From JAJFFW01 sp965263375 (GTDB lineage Bacteria > Pseudomonadota > Alphaproteobacteria > Caulobacterales > Parvularculaceae): DNA of 64,000 nucleotides. The number at the start of each line of letters is the position of its first letter. The stretch's first letter is position 1. The notes beneath the pieces are model-generated. The model did no database searches, was not told where the DNA came from, and was given only the letters and a program-made list of their open reading frames with translations. Location of the stretch: positions 434,001-498,000 of the forward strand of contig OZ253669.1 of the NCBI GenBank assembly GCA_965263375.1, read 5' to 3'. Both the position numbers and the translations under genes were made by a program. Below, one piece after another: positions 43,459 to 52,502 of the stretch.

Positions 43459-44787
43459 ATGGGCATTTTCAAACGTTTTGCGCTTTTGGCCGCCTTGGGC
43501 GCGGTTGCAGCGTGTGCTTCTGACCCTGGCCAGACCAGCGGGCCGCAGGTTTCGCAAAGACCGCAAGCTTCTGAAAAGCCTGCGCCTCTTAGTGGTGACG
43601 AGTTTGGCGGCAAAGAAGCCTCCAACTATGACCGGCGCGGGTTTGTAACGCCATTCCATATGCAAAACCAAAAGCCGGTACGGGTCGGGTTATTGCTGCC
43701 GTTCAGTGCATCCTCGCCGGCTGTTCAGCGCACTGCTTCTGCGATGTTTGATGCGGCCCAGCTTGCCGCGTTTGATGCTGGCGACCAGCGTTTCTTGCTT
43801 ATCCCTAAAGACACTAAGGGCACTGGCGAAGGCGCCACCGCGGCCGCGCGCTCTGCGCTGGCTGATGGGGCGGAAATGCTGCTCGGTCCATTGTTTTCAG
43901 AATCCGCCCTTGCTGTTGGCCAGGTTGCGCGCGCGGCGGACGTGCCGGTTGTGGCGTTCTCGTCTGACGTCCAAGCCGCGGGTGACGGGGTTTATCTGTT
44001 AAGTTTCCCGCCGGAAATTGAGATTGCCCGCGTCACCGACTACGCCGTATTGCAGGGGATTTCCCGTTTTGGCTTATTGGCGCCAGCGACCGATTACGGT
44101 TCGCGCGTATCTAGTTCCTTTGCTGAGGAAATTTTCGTCCGGGGCGGCACGCTCGTCTATCAAGACAGATATGAGCAAGACCCAGACAAAATGCTCGCCC
44201 CTGCAAAGCGGGTTGCGAAATACGCTAATGAGATTATTCCGCCTGAAATGCGCCATGATTATGACCCGACTAATCCAGCTGCGCCAGCAAGCGCCCTCGG
44301 CGCAGTGCAAGGCTATCAAGCGGTGATGATGCCGGAGCAAGGAACGCTCCTTCGCGCTCTTGCGCCGCTGTTGCCTTACTACAATGTTGATATTGGCCGA
44401 ATAAAGCTGCTGGGCGTCTCGTCCTGGAATAACCCGCGGCTTTCGCGTGAACCTGCCTTGAAAGGGGGTTGGTTCGCCGCGCCGGACCCTTCTATTACGG
44501 CCGTCTTTAAAGATCGCTATAAGGCCGCGTTTGGTTCCGTTCCGCCGCGTCTTGCATCGCTCAGCTATGACGCCACTTTGCTCGCCGCGCGTCTTGCCCG
44601 CAGCAGCGGTCGCAATCGGTTTAGCGCCCGCGCAATTACCGACCCGAACGGCTATTTCGGCGCGGACGGATTATTCCGTCTAAAACCGAATGGTTCTGTT
44701 GATCGCGGCCTTGCGATTTTAGAGATCCAACCTGACGGCATTAAAGTCATCGATCCCGCGCCAAAGAGCTTTGTGGTTTCTTATTAA
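43459..44787 (+). CDS. LpoA-like penicillin-binding-protein activator lipoprotein
   Basis: A 442-residue lipoprotein: signal peptide with lipobox VAACAS near residue 19, a disordered proline-rich linker and a type-1 periplasmic-binding-protein fold (VRVGLLLPFSASSPAVQRTA; MLLGPLFSESALAVG; AFSSDVQAAGDGVYLLSF). In gammaproteobacteria LpoA activates PBP1A from the outer membrane; alphaproteobacterial homologues keep only this fold. The frame may instead begin at GTG 43447, which adds four residues and has AAGGGG nine bases before it. Divergent from rsmI. Confidence 0.88.
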   Translation: MGIFKRFALLAALGAVAACASDPGQTSGPQVSQRPQASEKPAPLSGDEFGGKEASNYDRRGFVTPFHMQNQKPVRVGLLLPFSASSPAVQRTASAMFDAAQLAAFDAGDQRFLLIPKDTKGTGEGATAAARSALADGAEMLLGPLFSESALAVGQVARAADVPVVAFSSDVQAAGDGVYLLSFPPEIEIARVTDYAVLQGISRFGLLAPATDYGSRVSSSFAEEIFVRGGTLVYQDRYEQDPDKMLAPAKRVAKYANEIIPPEMRHDYDPTNPAAPASALGAVQGYQAVMMPEQGTLLRALAPLLPYYNVDIGRIKLLGVSSWNNPRLSREPALKGGWFAAPDPSITAVFKDRYKAAFGSVPPRLASLSYDATLLAARLARSSGRNRFSARAITDPNGYFGADGLFRLKPNGSVDRGLAILEIQPDGIKVIDPAPKSFVVSY

Positions 44788-44834
44788 GATAAATGCAGGT
44801 CAAGGCTGATTGCTCTCCATGATGGGGCTTTGCG

Positions 44835-45383
44835 ATGAACCGTTATGGGGACGCGATGAGACTGCTTGAGCCTATAAATCTAAAATCAGACCGTCTTGCG
44901 TTAAGAGAGCCTTGTGAAGCGGACCTTGGCTCGATCGTGGAACTGGCGAACAACTATGATGTGGCCGTCCGTTTGGCTGAGCTGCCTCATCCCTATACTG
45001 AGGCTGATGGCCGCTGGTTCCTGGAAAAAATTGTTCCAACCAGAACCACATGGGCGATTGTAACGCAGCAGGATTTCATCGGTATAATTGGTCTTAGGTC
45101 TCATGGCGGCGAAGAGCCAACAGTGTTAGGCTACTGGCTTGGTCAACCCTATTGGGGGCACGGCTATGCAACCGAGGCGGGACGCCTTGTCGTTGAATAT
45201 TGCAAGCAGGCGCCTGGACTGAAAAAGATCAACTCTGGATATTTCGCCGATAATGTCGCCTCGGGGCGTGTGCTGATGAAACTGGGTTTTGAAGAATATG
45301 GGCGCCAGATGCGTTATCAGCCAGTTTTAGACAAAGAAATCGAACATGTTGATGTTCAGCTGAACCTGAATTCGTTTGGGTGA
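44835..45383 (+). CDS. GNAT acetyltransferase (RimJ/RimL type)
   Basis: A 182-residue GNAT enzyme with LKSDRLALREPCEADLGSI, VLGYWLGQPYWGHGYATEA (acetyl-CoA pyrophosphate loop) and NSGYFADNVASGRVLMKLGFEEYG. It N-acetylates a protein N-terminus or small amine; the substrate is unknown. ATG 44856 is an alternative start. It ends 15 bases before the convergent LysR gene. Confidence 0.88.
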   Translation: MNRYGDAMRLLEPINLKSDRLALREPCEADLGSIVELANNYDVAVRLAELPHPYTEADGRWFLEKIVPTRTTWAIVTQQDFIGIIGLRSHGGEEPTVLGYWLGQPYWGHGYATEAGRLVVEYCKQAPGLKKINSGYFADNVASGRVLMKLGFEEYGRQMRYQPVLDKEIEHVDVQLNLNSFG

Positions 45384-45398
45384 GTTTTTACCAAGACT

Positions 45399-46280
45399 TT
45401 ATTCGCGGCTGTTCGACGACGCCGCCACCAGGCATTCAACGAGCGCGCTTAAGCGTGCGGGAACAAACTCCTTTGCAAGATATATGATCGAGACATCGGC
45501 GTCGGCCCGCCAATAGGGCTTAAGGATCGGTATAAGGCGGCCCTTTTTAAGGGTGTCAGCGTAACCTTGCTCGGCCATATAGGCTATCCCGATTCCTCTT
45601 TCGCAGGCGGCGCGGATTGCAAAGCCTGAATTGAAGCGCAGCCTACCGCGCACCTCAATATCTTTGCGACGGCCATTCTCCGAAAAGGTCCACATGTTTG
45701 AAAATGTCCGTATGCACTCATGCTTTGAAAGGTCAGATGGCCGTTCAGGCTCGCCATATTGATCGAGATAGCTTTGGCTCGCGGCGGCGATGCGTTGCCG
45801 GCTCGCCAGGCGTATCACATGAAGGCTTCGGTCATTCACTGCGCCCGCGCGAATGGCGGCGTCATACCCGTCTTTGATCAGATCAATCCGGCGCGTATCA
45901 AAGTCCACCTCAAGCTCGACATTTGGGTTTGCTGCAACAAAATTTGCAAGCGCGGGCGCCACGACATTTTCAGCAAAGGAGCCAGCGATGCAGGCGAGGC
46001 GAATACGCCCAGAGAGTGATTGTTCTTTTGCGCGGACTTTTTCTAGCGCGCGTTCAAGCACCGCTGACGCTTCGCGGCAGTCCGCGTGCAAAACCTCGCC
46101 AGCCTGGGTTAGTTGAACAGAGCGGGTGGTGCGATTGAACAGTTTAGCGCCAAGCTCTTCTTCAAGAGCGCTGACCGCGCGGCTGACATGCGCAACAGAA
46201 AGGCCAAGCGTACGCCCCGCGGTGGTGAAAGATCCGCTAGCGGCGACCGCTAAGAATTCTGATATGCCCTTAGTTTTCAT
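45399..46280 (-). CDS. LysR-type regulator of the OYE/GST/AKR genes
   Basis: A 293-residue LysR protein: winged helix-turn-helix (FLAVAASGSFTTAGRTLGLS, VSRAVSALEEELGAKLFNRT) and a two-lobed effector domain. It is divergent from the ene-reductase gene with a 99-base AT-rich gap, the standard layout of a LysR activator beside its target. Close relatives often respond to electrophiles or quinones, which fits the target genes. The inducer is not known. Confidence 0.9.
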   Translation of the reverse strand: MKTKGISEFLAVAASGSFTTAGRTLGLSVAHVSRAVSALEEELGAKLFNRTTRSVQLTQAGEVLHADCREASAVLERALEKVRAKEQSLSGRIRLACIAGSFAENVVAPALANFVAANPNVELEVDFDTRRIDLIKDGYDAAIRAGAVNDRSLHVIRLASRQRIAAASQSYLDQYGEPERPSDLSKHECIRTFSNMWTFSENGRRKDIEVRGRLRFNSGFAIRAACERGIGIAYMAEQGYADTLKKGRLIPILKPYWRADADVSIIYLAKEFVPARLSALVECLVAASSNSRE

Positions 46281-46379
46281 TATTACATATATGAAAAAAT
46301 AAATTACTAAATAACCATCTAATATATCCTCTGAGAAATAGCAATCTTACCCGCATCGATGCCCAAAATGGAGAATTTG

Positions 46380-47498
46380 ATGTCGGGAAAACTCTTCGAG
46401 CCCATGCAATTGGGCGCTATTTCATTAAAGAATCGCGTGGCAATGGCGCCATTGACCCGCGGCCGTGCTGATAAAGACCGTGCGCCCCAGGCGTTTGTTG
46501 CGGATTATTATGCGCAACGCGCAAGTGTTGGCCTTATTATCGCGGAAGCAACAGCCGTTTCACAAGAAGGCGCCGGGTGGCGGAATGCGCCTGGCTTGTA
46601 TACCGAAAAGCAGCAACAAGCCTGGCGGCATGTAACAGATGCGGCGCGGGCGGCTGGCGCGCCGATGTTCGTGCAGATTTGGCATATGGGCCGGCAGGTT
46701 CACCCCGACTTTCTTGATGGCCAACAGCCGGTGGCGCCGAGCGCCATTGTTGGTGAAGGAGAAATCGCGGGGCCGGACGGTGTCGCCCGGCCATTCGTCA
46801 TGCCGCGCGCGCTTGAGACCGATGAAATCCCTGAACGGGTCCAGCAATTTGTTCGCGCGGCCGAAGCAGCAGTTGCTTCCGGGTTTGAGGGTGTTGAAAT
46901 TCACGCCGCCAATGGTTTTTTAATTGAACAATTCCTGCGTGACGGCGCGAATAGACGAAAAGACAAATATGGGGGCAGCAGAGAAAATCGCGCGCGGTTC
47001 TTGTTTGAGGTTGTTGATGCTTGTGCGGCGGCGATTGGCCGTGATCGGATTGGCGTGCGGATCTCTCCAACGGCCATTCTTTGGGGACTTGATGATTCAA
47101 ACCTAGAGCAAACGTATAAGGTCGCGGTTGAAGGGTTAAGCGAGCGCAATATCGCTTATCTTCATGTTCTAGAGCCCCCGGCGGGTACGGATCATTTCCT
47201 TTCTTCTGAACGCCCGCCGCTAGCGCCGAAAATCCGCCGCTGGTTCAACGGAACGCTTATCTTAAATGGCGGTTATACGCGCGAAACGGCGCAAAGGGCG
47301 CTTAACAGCGGCGCTGCGGACGCGATCGCTTTTGGCTCGCCGATGATCGCGAACCCAGATTTTGTTACCCGAATACAGCGCGGGTATCCGCTCGCGGCCG
47401 CGAACCCAGACCTTTTCTATACAAATGACCGTGAAGGCTATGTCGATTATCCGCCCTATTCTTCAAGTGACGAAGGGACGGTCGCAAATGCCGCTTAA
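46380..47498 (+). CDS. Old yellow enzyme (NemA-like ene-reductase)
   Basis: A 372-residue FMN TIM-barrel: LFEPMQLGAISLKNRVAMAP, IWHMGRQVHPDF, EGVEIHAANGFLIEQFLRDG (with the catalytic H-X-X-N), YGGSRENRARFLFEVVDA and LILNGGYTRETAQRALNSG. It reduces activated alkenes such as N-ethylmaleimide or quinones with NAD(P)H. ATG 46380 has GGAG six bases before it and is preferred over ATGs at 46359 and 46368. First gene of a detoxification operon. Confidence 0.95.
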   Translation: MSGKLFEPMQLGAISLKNRVAMAPLTRGRADKDRAPQAFVADYYAQRASVGLIIAEATAVSQEGAGWRNAPGLYTEKQQQAWRHVTDAARAAGAPMFVQIWHMGRQVHPDFLDGQQPVAPSAIVGEGEIAGPDGVARPFVMPRALETDEIPERVQQFVRAAEAAVASGFEGVEIHAANGFLIEQFLRDGANRRKDKYGGSRENRARFLFEVVDACAAAIGRDRIGVRISPTAILWGLDDSNLEQTYKVAVEGLSERNIAYLHVLEPPAGTDHFLSSERPPLAPKIRRWFNGTLILNGGYTRETAQRALNSGAADAIAFGSPMIANPDFVTRIQRGYPLAAANPDLFYTNDREGYVDYPPYSSSDEGTVANAA

Positions 47499-47532
47499 TT
47501 TAGTCATCCCCGGATTTCAAAGGAAAAAGAAA

Positions 47533-48162
47533 ATGAAACTTATATATATCCCTGGCGCATGTTCGCTTGCTATTCACATAGCGTTAAAAAAAATCGGCAA
47601 ACCGGTTGAGCTTGGGCACTATGATCCGTCTACTGGTAATGTTGATGGTGAGACGCCTTTATCATCTTTGACCGATAAGCCTTATGTGCCGACATTAATT
47701 ATGCCTGATGGCGAGGTTATGAATGAAACCGCCGCAATTTTAATGTCGCTTGATGAAATGTTTCCCAAGGCGCAGTTGCTGCCGTCAGATCCGATGGATC
47801 GACGCGTGGCGCGCGAATGGCTGGTTTATATTTCATCGGAAATGCACAAGACTTTTGCGCCACTTTTTGCGCCAAACACCCCAGAGGGGCAAGTGATCGC
47901 TATCAGAGAACGGCTTGCCGCCCGCTTTGATTTTATCGCGAATGCGCTAGAAGAAAAAGGGCCATTCCTTCTGGGTGCGGCGCCTTATGCGCCTGATATG
48001 TATCTATTCGTCATGACCCTTTGGGCTGGTGTGCAGAATATTTCACTTGAGCACTGGCCGTCGATTGTGCGCTATCAGAGTAATGTTTCCTCTGTTGGAT
48101 TTGTCGCCTCTGCCCTTGATGCAGAAGGCCTGCTCCGCCCAGACATGCAAGACGCTGTATAA
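47533..48162 (+). CDS. Beta-class-like glutathione S-transferase
   Basis: A 209-residue GST: the N-terminal thioredoxin-like domain has IPGACSLAIHIALKKIGKP with the cysteine that marks beta-class bacterial GSTs, then VPTLIMPDGEVMNETAAIL; the C-terminal helical domain follows. It conjugates electrophiles to glutathione, a logical partner for the ene-reductase upstream (34 bases away). ATG 47533 has AAGGA eight bases before it. Confidence 0.92.
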   Translation: MKLIYIPGACSLAIHIALKKIGKPVELGHYDPSTGNVDGETPLSSLTDKPYVPTLIMPDGEVMNETAAILMSLDEMFPKAQLLPSDPMDRRVAREWLVYISSEMHKTFAPLFAPNTPEGQVIAIRERLAARFDFIANALEEKGPFLLGAAPYAPDMYLFVMTLWAGVQNISLEHWPSIVRYQSNVSSVGFVASALDAEGLLRPDMQDAV

Positions 48163-48176
48163 GGAAAGGGTAAAAA

Positions 48177-49184
48177 ATGAGCACTACACTCAAAACAAGA
48201 AGTCTTGGAAAACAATTAAAGGTCGGTGAAATCGGTCTCGGCTGCATGGGCATGTCTGAGTTTTACGGCGAAACTGATGCCGCCCAGTCGCTTAAAACTT
48301 TACACCGCGCCGCTGACCTTGGCGTTACAATGTTTGACACAGCGGACATGTATGGTTCAGGCGCCAATGAAGAGCTGGTTGCAAGCTTTTTACACGAACG
48401 CGGGCGCGATGCGGTGAAAGTTGCGACAAAATTCGCCTTTATCCGAGACGCTTTCGATTATGCGCCAGAAAATCATAATGGCGTTAGCAATGATCCTGCT
48501 TATGCGCGCCGGGCCTGTGAGGCGTCTTTAAAACGTCTTGGTGTTGACCATATTGATCTTTACTATGTGCACCGTGTTGAACCGGGCCGACCGATAGAGG
48601 AGGTTATGGGCGCGCTAGCCGATCTTGTTAAGGAAGGAAAAATTAGTCAAATCGGTCTGAGTGAAGTTTCTGGCGAAACCCTTCGCCGGGCCCACGCGGT
48701 AGCCCCTGTCGCGGCGGTTCAATCTGAATATTCCTTGTGGAGCCGCGAGCCTGAGGCGGATATTCTGGGGGTCTGCGAAGAATTGGGCGTTGGTTTTGTC
48801 GCTTATTCACCCCTTGGTCGCGGTTTTCTAACGGGTAACTTTAGTGTCGACAGCCTGGATGCAGATGATTGGCGGCGAACAAACCCTCGCTTTACTGAGG
48901 AAGCTATTGCAAAAAACAAACAGATGGCCACTGACGTAAAGGCGTTTGCAGAACAAAAGGACTGTTCACCGGCCCAGTTACTACTCGCTTGGGTGCTTGC
49001 GAAACGTCCGTTCATTGTCCCGATACCAGGCACAAAACGGATTTCTTATCTGGAAGATAATCTTGGGGCTGCGCAGGTTTCGCTTACGCAGGACGAAGTG
49101 AAAGCGCTTGATCAACTTGCCCCTTTCGGCGCCGCGGCCGGTGATCGATACTCCGACCTCGGCATGGCGCTCTTGGCTGGATAG
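48177..49184 (+). CDS. Aldo/keto reductase
   Basis: A 335-residue (beta/alpha)8 reductase: GLGCMGMSEFYG, FDTADMYGSGANEELV (catalytic D and Y), KVATKFAF (K), IDLYYVHRVEPGRP (H) and the C-terminal VPIPGTKRISYLEDN NADPH-binding loop. It reduces aldehydes, consistent with the detoxification theme of this operon (15 bases after the GST). Third and last gene of the set. Confidence 0.94.
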   Translation: MSTTLKTRSLGKQLKVGEIGLGCMGMSEFYGETDAAQSLKTLHRAADLGVTMFDTADMYGSGANEELVASFLHERGRDAVKVATKFAFIRDAFDYAPENHNGVSNDPAYARRACEASLKRLGVDHIDLYYVHRVEPGRPIEEVMGALADLVKEGKISQIGLSEVSGETLRRAHAVAPVAAVQSEYSLWSREPEADILGVCEELGVGFVAYSPLGRGFLTGNFSVDSLDADDWRRTNPRFTEEAIAKNKQMATDVKAFAEQKDCSPAQLLLAWVLAKRPFIVPIPGTKRISYLEDNLGAAQVSLTQDEVKALDQLAPFGAAAGDRYSDLGMALLAG

Positions 49185-49200
49185 GCTTCCCCCTTCGGTT

Positions 49201-49280
49201 TAGTTTCGGTGTCCCAATGCGAAACTATCCGACTCCCCGGGCGATCCGTAAGCAGCCTCCCACAGTCTTACGGGTCGCCC
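49201..49280. repeat. Two consecutive hairpins between convergent genes
   Basis: TAGTTTC (49201-49207) pairs with GAAACTA (49221-49227). Then GGGCGATCCGTAAG (49239-49252) pairs with CTTACGGGTCGCCC (49267-49280) with one G-T wobble and a 14-base loop. The second abuts the hemW stop. No T-run follows on either side, so a bidirectional barrier or RNA-stability element rather than a classical terminator. Confidence 0.55.
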
Positions 49281-50465
49281 TCACGTTAACAAGTGCGTAA
49301 GAACAGCGTTTAACACCTGCCGTCCTTTAGGGGTTGTGCGGATTAAATGTTTTGAAAATTCGATTAATCCTTCTGCCGCCAGGGTCGCTAGCTTTTGATC
49401 GCAGTCATCAATTAAAGTTTTTTCCTTAGCTGAAATCGCGCGGCAGCCTTCTTTTAGGCGAAGCCCCATCGAAAGCCGTTCGGTTAACCGGTCCAAATCG
49501 TCTAATGGTGTTTCCAGGCAAGCGCCGCTCCCTCTTTCTTTTATAGCGGCAAGGTATTCTTTTGGGGTGCGGATCGCCTCTGTTGCGATCCGTTCTTTGC
49601 CGATTGTAATGCGCCCATGCGCCCCGGGGCCGACGCCAATATAATCACCCTCCCGCCAGTAAAGGGAATTGTGAATGGCTTGCGCGCCTGGGGCGGCATG
49701 GTTTGATACTTCATAAGCGTTTAGGCCGGCTTCCGCCGTTATTTGCGTCGTTGCTTGAAATAGATCGGCCGATAGATCATCACTTGCGGGCGCCCAGACG
49801 CCCCGCGTCACAGCGGCGTCAAATGCTGTGCCTGGTTCAACTGTTAATTGGTAGAGAGATAAATGTTGTGGGCCGAGGGAAAGCGCCTCACCAAGCTCGT
49901 CCCGCCAGTCCCGAAGGGATTGACCAGGGCGCGCATAGATCAAGTCAAAGGAAGACTTTGGAAAACGGCTAAGGGCTTTTTCAAAAGCCGCCAAAGCCTC
50001 CCGCGCGGAATGATCGCGGCCCAAAAATTTTAAAGCCTCATCACGAAGGGATTGTACGCCGACGGAAAGACGGTTAATCCCGATACGCTGAAAGTCGTGA
50101 AAACGTGCGCCCTCATTATCGGTGGGGTTTGCCTCAAGGGTGATCTCCGCCCCGGCTTCAAAGCCCCATAAATCGTCGCAGGCTTTTATGATCGCCTCAA
50201 GAACGCCAAGCGGGGCAAGCGAGGGGGTACCCCCGCCAAAATAAAGACTAACAAGGCGCCGGCCTTTGGTTTTGGCTGCCCAATATGACAGATCACGCGT
50301 TAGCGCTTGCGTCCATGCTTTTTCATCTGTGGGGGAATGGGTCTGGCTGGAGGCTTTGTAGACGTTAAAATCGCAATAGGGACAGATGCGCGCGCAAAAC
50401 GGCCAATGCACATAAACGCCAAGTTTTGGAGGGGCGGGTTGGAGCGGCGATATTACTGCAGACAC
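49281..50465 (-). CDS. hemW: Heme chaperone HemW (radical SAM)
   Basis: A 394-residue radical-SAM protein with YVHWPFCARICPYCDFNVY carrying the C-X3-C-X2-C cluster, VSLYFGGGTPSLAP and the HemW-type C-terminal winged helix. HemW-like proteins bind heme for transfer to respiratory enzymes and differ from HemN coproporphyrinogen oxidase, which has a longer N-terminus. It overlaps rdgB by 13 bases in the order usual for alphaproteobacteria. Confidence 0.93.
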   Translation of the reverse strand: MSAVISPLQPAPPKLGVYVHWPFCARICPYCDFNVYKASSQTHSPTDEKAWTQALTRDLSYWAAKTKGRRLVSLYFGGGTPSLAPLGVLEAIIKACDDLWGFEAGAEITLEANPTDNEGARFHDFQRIGINRLSVGVQSLRDEALKFLGRDHSAREALAAFEKALSRFPKSSFDLIYARPGQSLRDWRDELGEALSLGPQHLSLYQLTVEPGTAFDAAVTRGVWAPASDDLSADLFQATTQITAEAGLNAYEVSNHAAPGAQAIHNSLYWREGDYIGVGPGAHGRITIGKERIATEAIRTPKEYLAAIKERGSGACLETPLDDLDRLTERLSMGLRLKEGCRAISAKEKTLIDDCDQKLATLAAEGLIEFSKHLIRTTPKGRQVLNAVLTHLLT

Positions 50466-51055
50466 TGCTCAACCAAGCGGCGGAAAGCACGGGCGCGATG
50501 GGACATGGCGTGTTTTTCTTCAGGCTCCATCTCGGCGAATGTTCTGTTGTCGCCGACTGGCGTGAAAATCGGATCATAGCCAAAACCAAGATCGCCCCGT
50601 CTTGGAAAGGTCAGTGTTCCGTGAATAGCGCCTTCAAAAATTTCTTCATGCCCGTCTGGCCAGGCAAGACACAGCGCACAGACAAATTTTGCGCTTAAAT
50701 CTTCCGATCCCGTCTCTTCAACGGCGAGGCGTACTTTTTCCATGGCGACATTAAAATCTCGCGGTTCCCCCGCCCAGCGGGCGGAATATATGCCCGGTGC
50801 GTCGTTCAGGGCGGCAACGCAAAGCCCGCTGTCGTCGGAGAGCGCCGGTTTGTCGCTGTCATAGGCTGCGGCGCGGGCCTTTATGGCCGCGTTGCCCGCG
50901 AATGTGGTTTCCGTTTCTTCAGGATCTTCAAGCCCAAGTTCTTTGGCGGAGACAACCGAAATGCCAAAGGGGCGCACGAGCTCGCCAATTTCGCGGATTT
51001 TACCGCTATTGTGACTGGCGATGACAAGATCCCCGCGGTCGAGTTTGCGCACCAT
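50453..51055 (-). CDS. rdgB: dITP/XTP pyrophosphatase
   Basis: A 200-residue HAM1/RdgB protein: LVIASHNSGKIREIGEL, ETTFAGNAAIKARAAA, LSDDSGLCVAALNDAPGIYS, and GDLGFGYDPIFTP are the family blocks. It hydrolyses ITP, dITP and XTP to keep noncanonical purines out of nucleic acids. Same strand as hemW, starting 50 bases after the HD gene's end. Confidence 0.96.
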   Translation of the reverse strand: MVRKLDRGDLVIASHNSGKIREIGELVRPFGISVVSAKELGLEDPEETETTFAGNAAIKARAAAYDSDKPALSDDSGLCVAALNDAPGIYSARWAGEPRDFNVAMEKVRLAVEETGSEDLSAKFVCALCLAWPDGHEEIFEGAIHGTLTFPRRGDLGFGYDPIFTPVGDNRTFAEMEPEEKHAMSHRARAFRRLVEQCLQ

Positions 51056-51093
51056 GTTCTGTTTCTTTTTTGTTTAAATAATAACGCGCCACC

Positions 51094-51708
51094 CTATTTC
51101 GGCAGGCCCCCTTGATCAACCGCTTCTTGGTAGAGAGAATTTATAGGCGATTGGAATAGCTTCATCACCATTGGCTCAAAAGCGGAAAGGGGCATGGTTT
51201 CGTAAGCGGGGTCAAAGGAGTTTTGATCGTACTTATCGCAGAATTCCAGCGTGCGCTCAAAATGCGGGTGGCCGCGATAAGTCTCGCGCATATCCCGGTC
51301 CATGCCGAGATAATGGAAGAAATAATACCCTTGAAAAACGCCGTGTTTTTCTACCATCCAAAGGTTTTCCTCTGAAACAAAGGGTTTCAGTATCGCCGCC
51401 GCAATATCAGGGTGATTATAAGCGCCAAGCAAATCCCCAATATCGTGCAGCAACGCACAGACCACATATTCTTCATCCCGTCCATCGCGGTGGGCGCGGG
51501 TTGCGGTCTGAAGAGAGTGTGTCAGCCGGTCAACTTTGAACCCGCCATAGTCACCGTCCAAAAGTTTTAAGTGCGCCAATATTCGCGCGCCGCCATTGAC
51601 GGCAAAGGGGCCATAGGCGGCGCCAATCTTCATCCAATCTTGCTCGGTGCCTTCCGTCATTGCGTTGAATTCCGCACGCGGCTCGGCTGTTTGTGCCGTA
51701 TCATTCAT
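51094..51708 (-). CDS. HD-domain protein (PhnZ/MIOX-like superfamily)
   Basis: A 204-residue HD-fold protein with the predicted metal ligands in LTHSLQTATRAHRDG, ALLHDIGDLLGAYNHPDIAA and MVEKHGVFQGYYFFHYLG. This pattern resembles the small HD oxygenases related to PhnZ and inositol oxygenase more than nucleotidases, but identity cannot be proven. Possible role: oxidation of a small phosphonate or polyol. ATG 51708 follows AAGGAG; the frame continues upstream without conserved content. A low-complexity asparagine-rich stretch lies upstream of that start. Confidence 0.72.
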   Translation of the reverse strand: MNDTAQTAEPRAEFNAMTEGTEQDWMKIGAAYGPFAVNGGARILAHLKLLDGDYGGFKVDRLTHSLQTATRAHRDGRDEEYVVCALLHDIGDLLGAYNHPDIAAAILKPFVSEENLWMVEKHGVFQGYYFFHYLGMDRDMRETYRGHPHFERTLEFCDKYDQNSFDPAYETMPLSAFEPMVMKLFQSPINSLYQEAVDQGGLPK

Positions 51709-51846
51709 GGGCGCGTCTCCTTCTTTGTTTGCCTTATTATTTGTGTTTTCCTTATTATTTGCGCTGTCTGACGGGTGGGGCAAGGATATTTGGCGCCTGT
51801 AATTTGCGTCCGCTTTGGTTGCAAAAATTTTCCCTTGGAATGGCGG

Positions 51847-52452
51847 TTAAACCGTTCTGGAACCAGTATTGAGAAGGGTGTCTGTCAGGGATCGTTGCAA
51901 CTTGTCTTTGACGTGTTCTTCGCGCCACTTACATTCATGTACAAGAAGACCCCAAATCTGAACGCTCGTTTCAGCCCAAAAGAATTCGCTGGCGCTTTTG
52001 GGCGTCCAAACATCTTGAAGTAGATCATCGTCTTGAAGGCTGCGCATTAATGACAACAGCCATGCGCGAAGGTCTGTCATTCGATCTTCCCATGCTGCGG
52101 CGGCTTCTTGGTCGGTATCTCGTAGACGAATGAGATCTTTCGCCACCGGATAAATCTTAGGAATGAAATCAAGCCAGACATGCAAAGTCTGTGTGAACCT
52201 ATCTTTTGGGTTTGGAAGCGCTAACGCAGCGTCGAACTGTTCTTTGATTTCAAATCGCTCATCCGCCCTGCGAACGAGCGCGATGAGTAAGCCGCCTCTG
52301 GTGCTAAAATGTTGGTAAACGGCCTGCCTGCTAATGCCTACAGTCTTTGCGATATCGGAAATGGATACCTCCGCGCCTTGCTCGCAAATTAAGTCCCAAG
52401 CGGCATCTAGAATATGGTTTTTAGTTCGTTGGCCGCGTATGTTTGTTGACAT
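51847..52452 (-). CDS. TetR-family repressor
   Basis: A 201-residue TetR protein with an N-terminal helix-turn-helix (AEVSISDIAKTVGISRQAVYQHF) and a helical ligand domain. Its start codon lies inside the first of two palindromes it probably binds, so autoregulation is likely, together with the divergent DUF1330-like gene. The ligand is unknown. Confidence 0.9.
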   Translation of the reverse strand: MSTNIRGQRTKNHILDAAWDLICEQGAEVSISDIAKTVGISRQAVYQHFSTRGGLLIALVRRADERFEIKEQFDAALALPNPKDRFTQTLHVWLDFIPKIYPVAKDLIRLRDTDQEAAAAWEDRMTDLRAWLLSLMRSLQDDDLLQDVWTPKSASEFFWAETSVQIWGLLVHECKWREEHVKDKLQRSLTDTLLNTGSRTV

Positions 52453-52485
52453 GTGTCAATATTCCATTATTTTGACGCGTGTCAA
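52446..52485. promoter_or_regulatory. Tandem palindromic TetR operators
   Basis: TTGACATGTGTCAA (52446-52459) is a perfect 14-bp palindrome; TTGACGCGTGTCAA (52472-52485) is a near-identical second copy whose centre lies 26 bases away. They occupy the short gap between the divergent TetR gene and the DUF1330-like gene, and the first covers the TetR start codon (52450-52452). Confidence 0.75.
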
Positions 52486-52502
52486 TAAAATGGAAATTTG
52501 CT

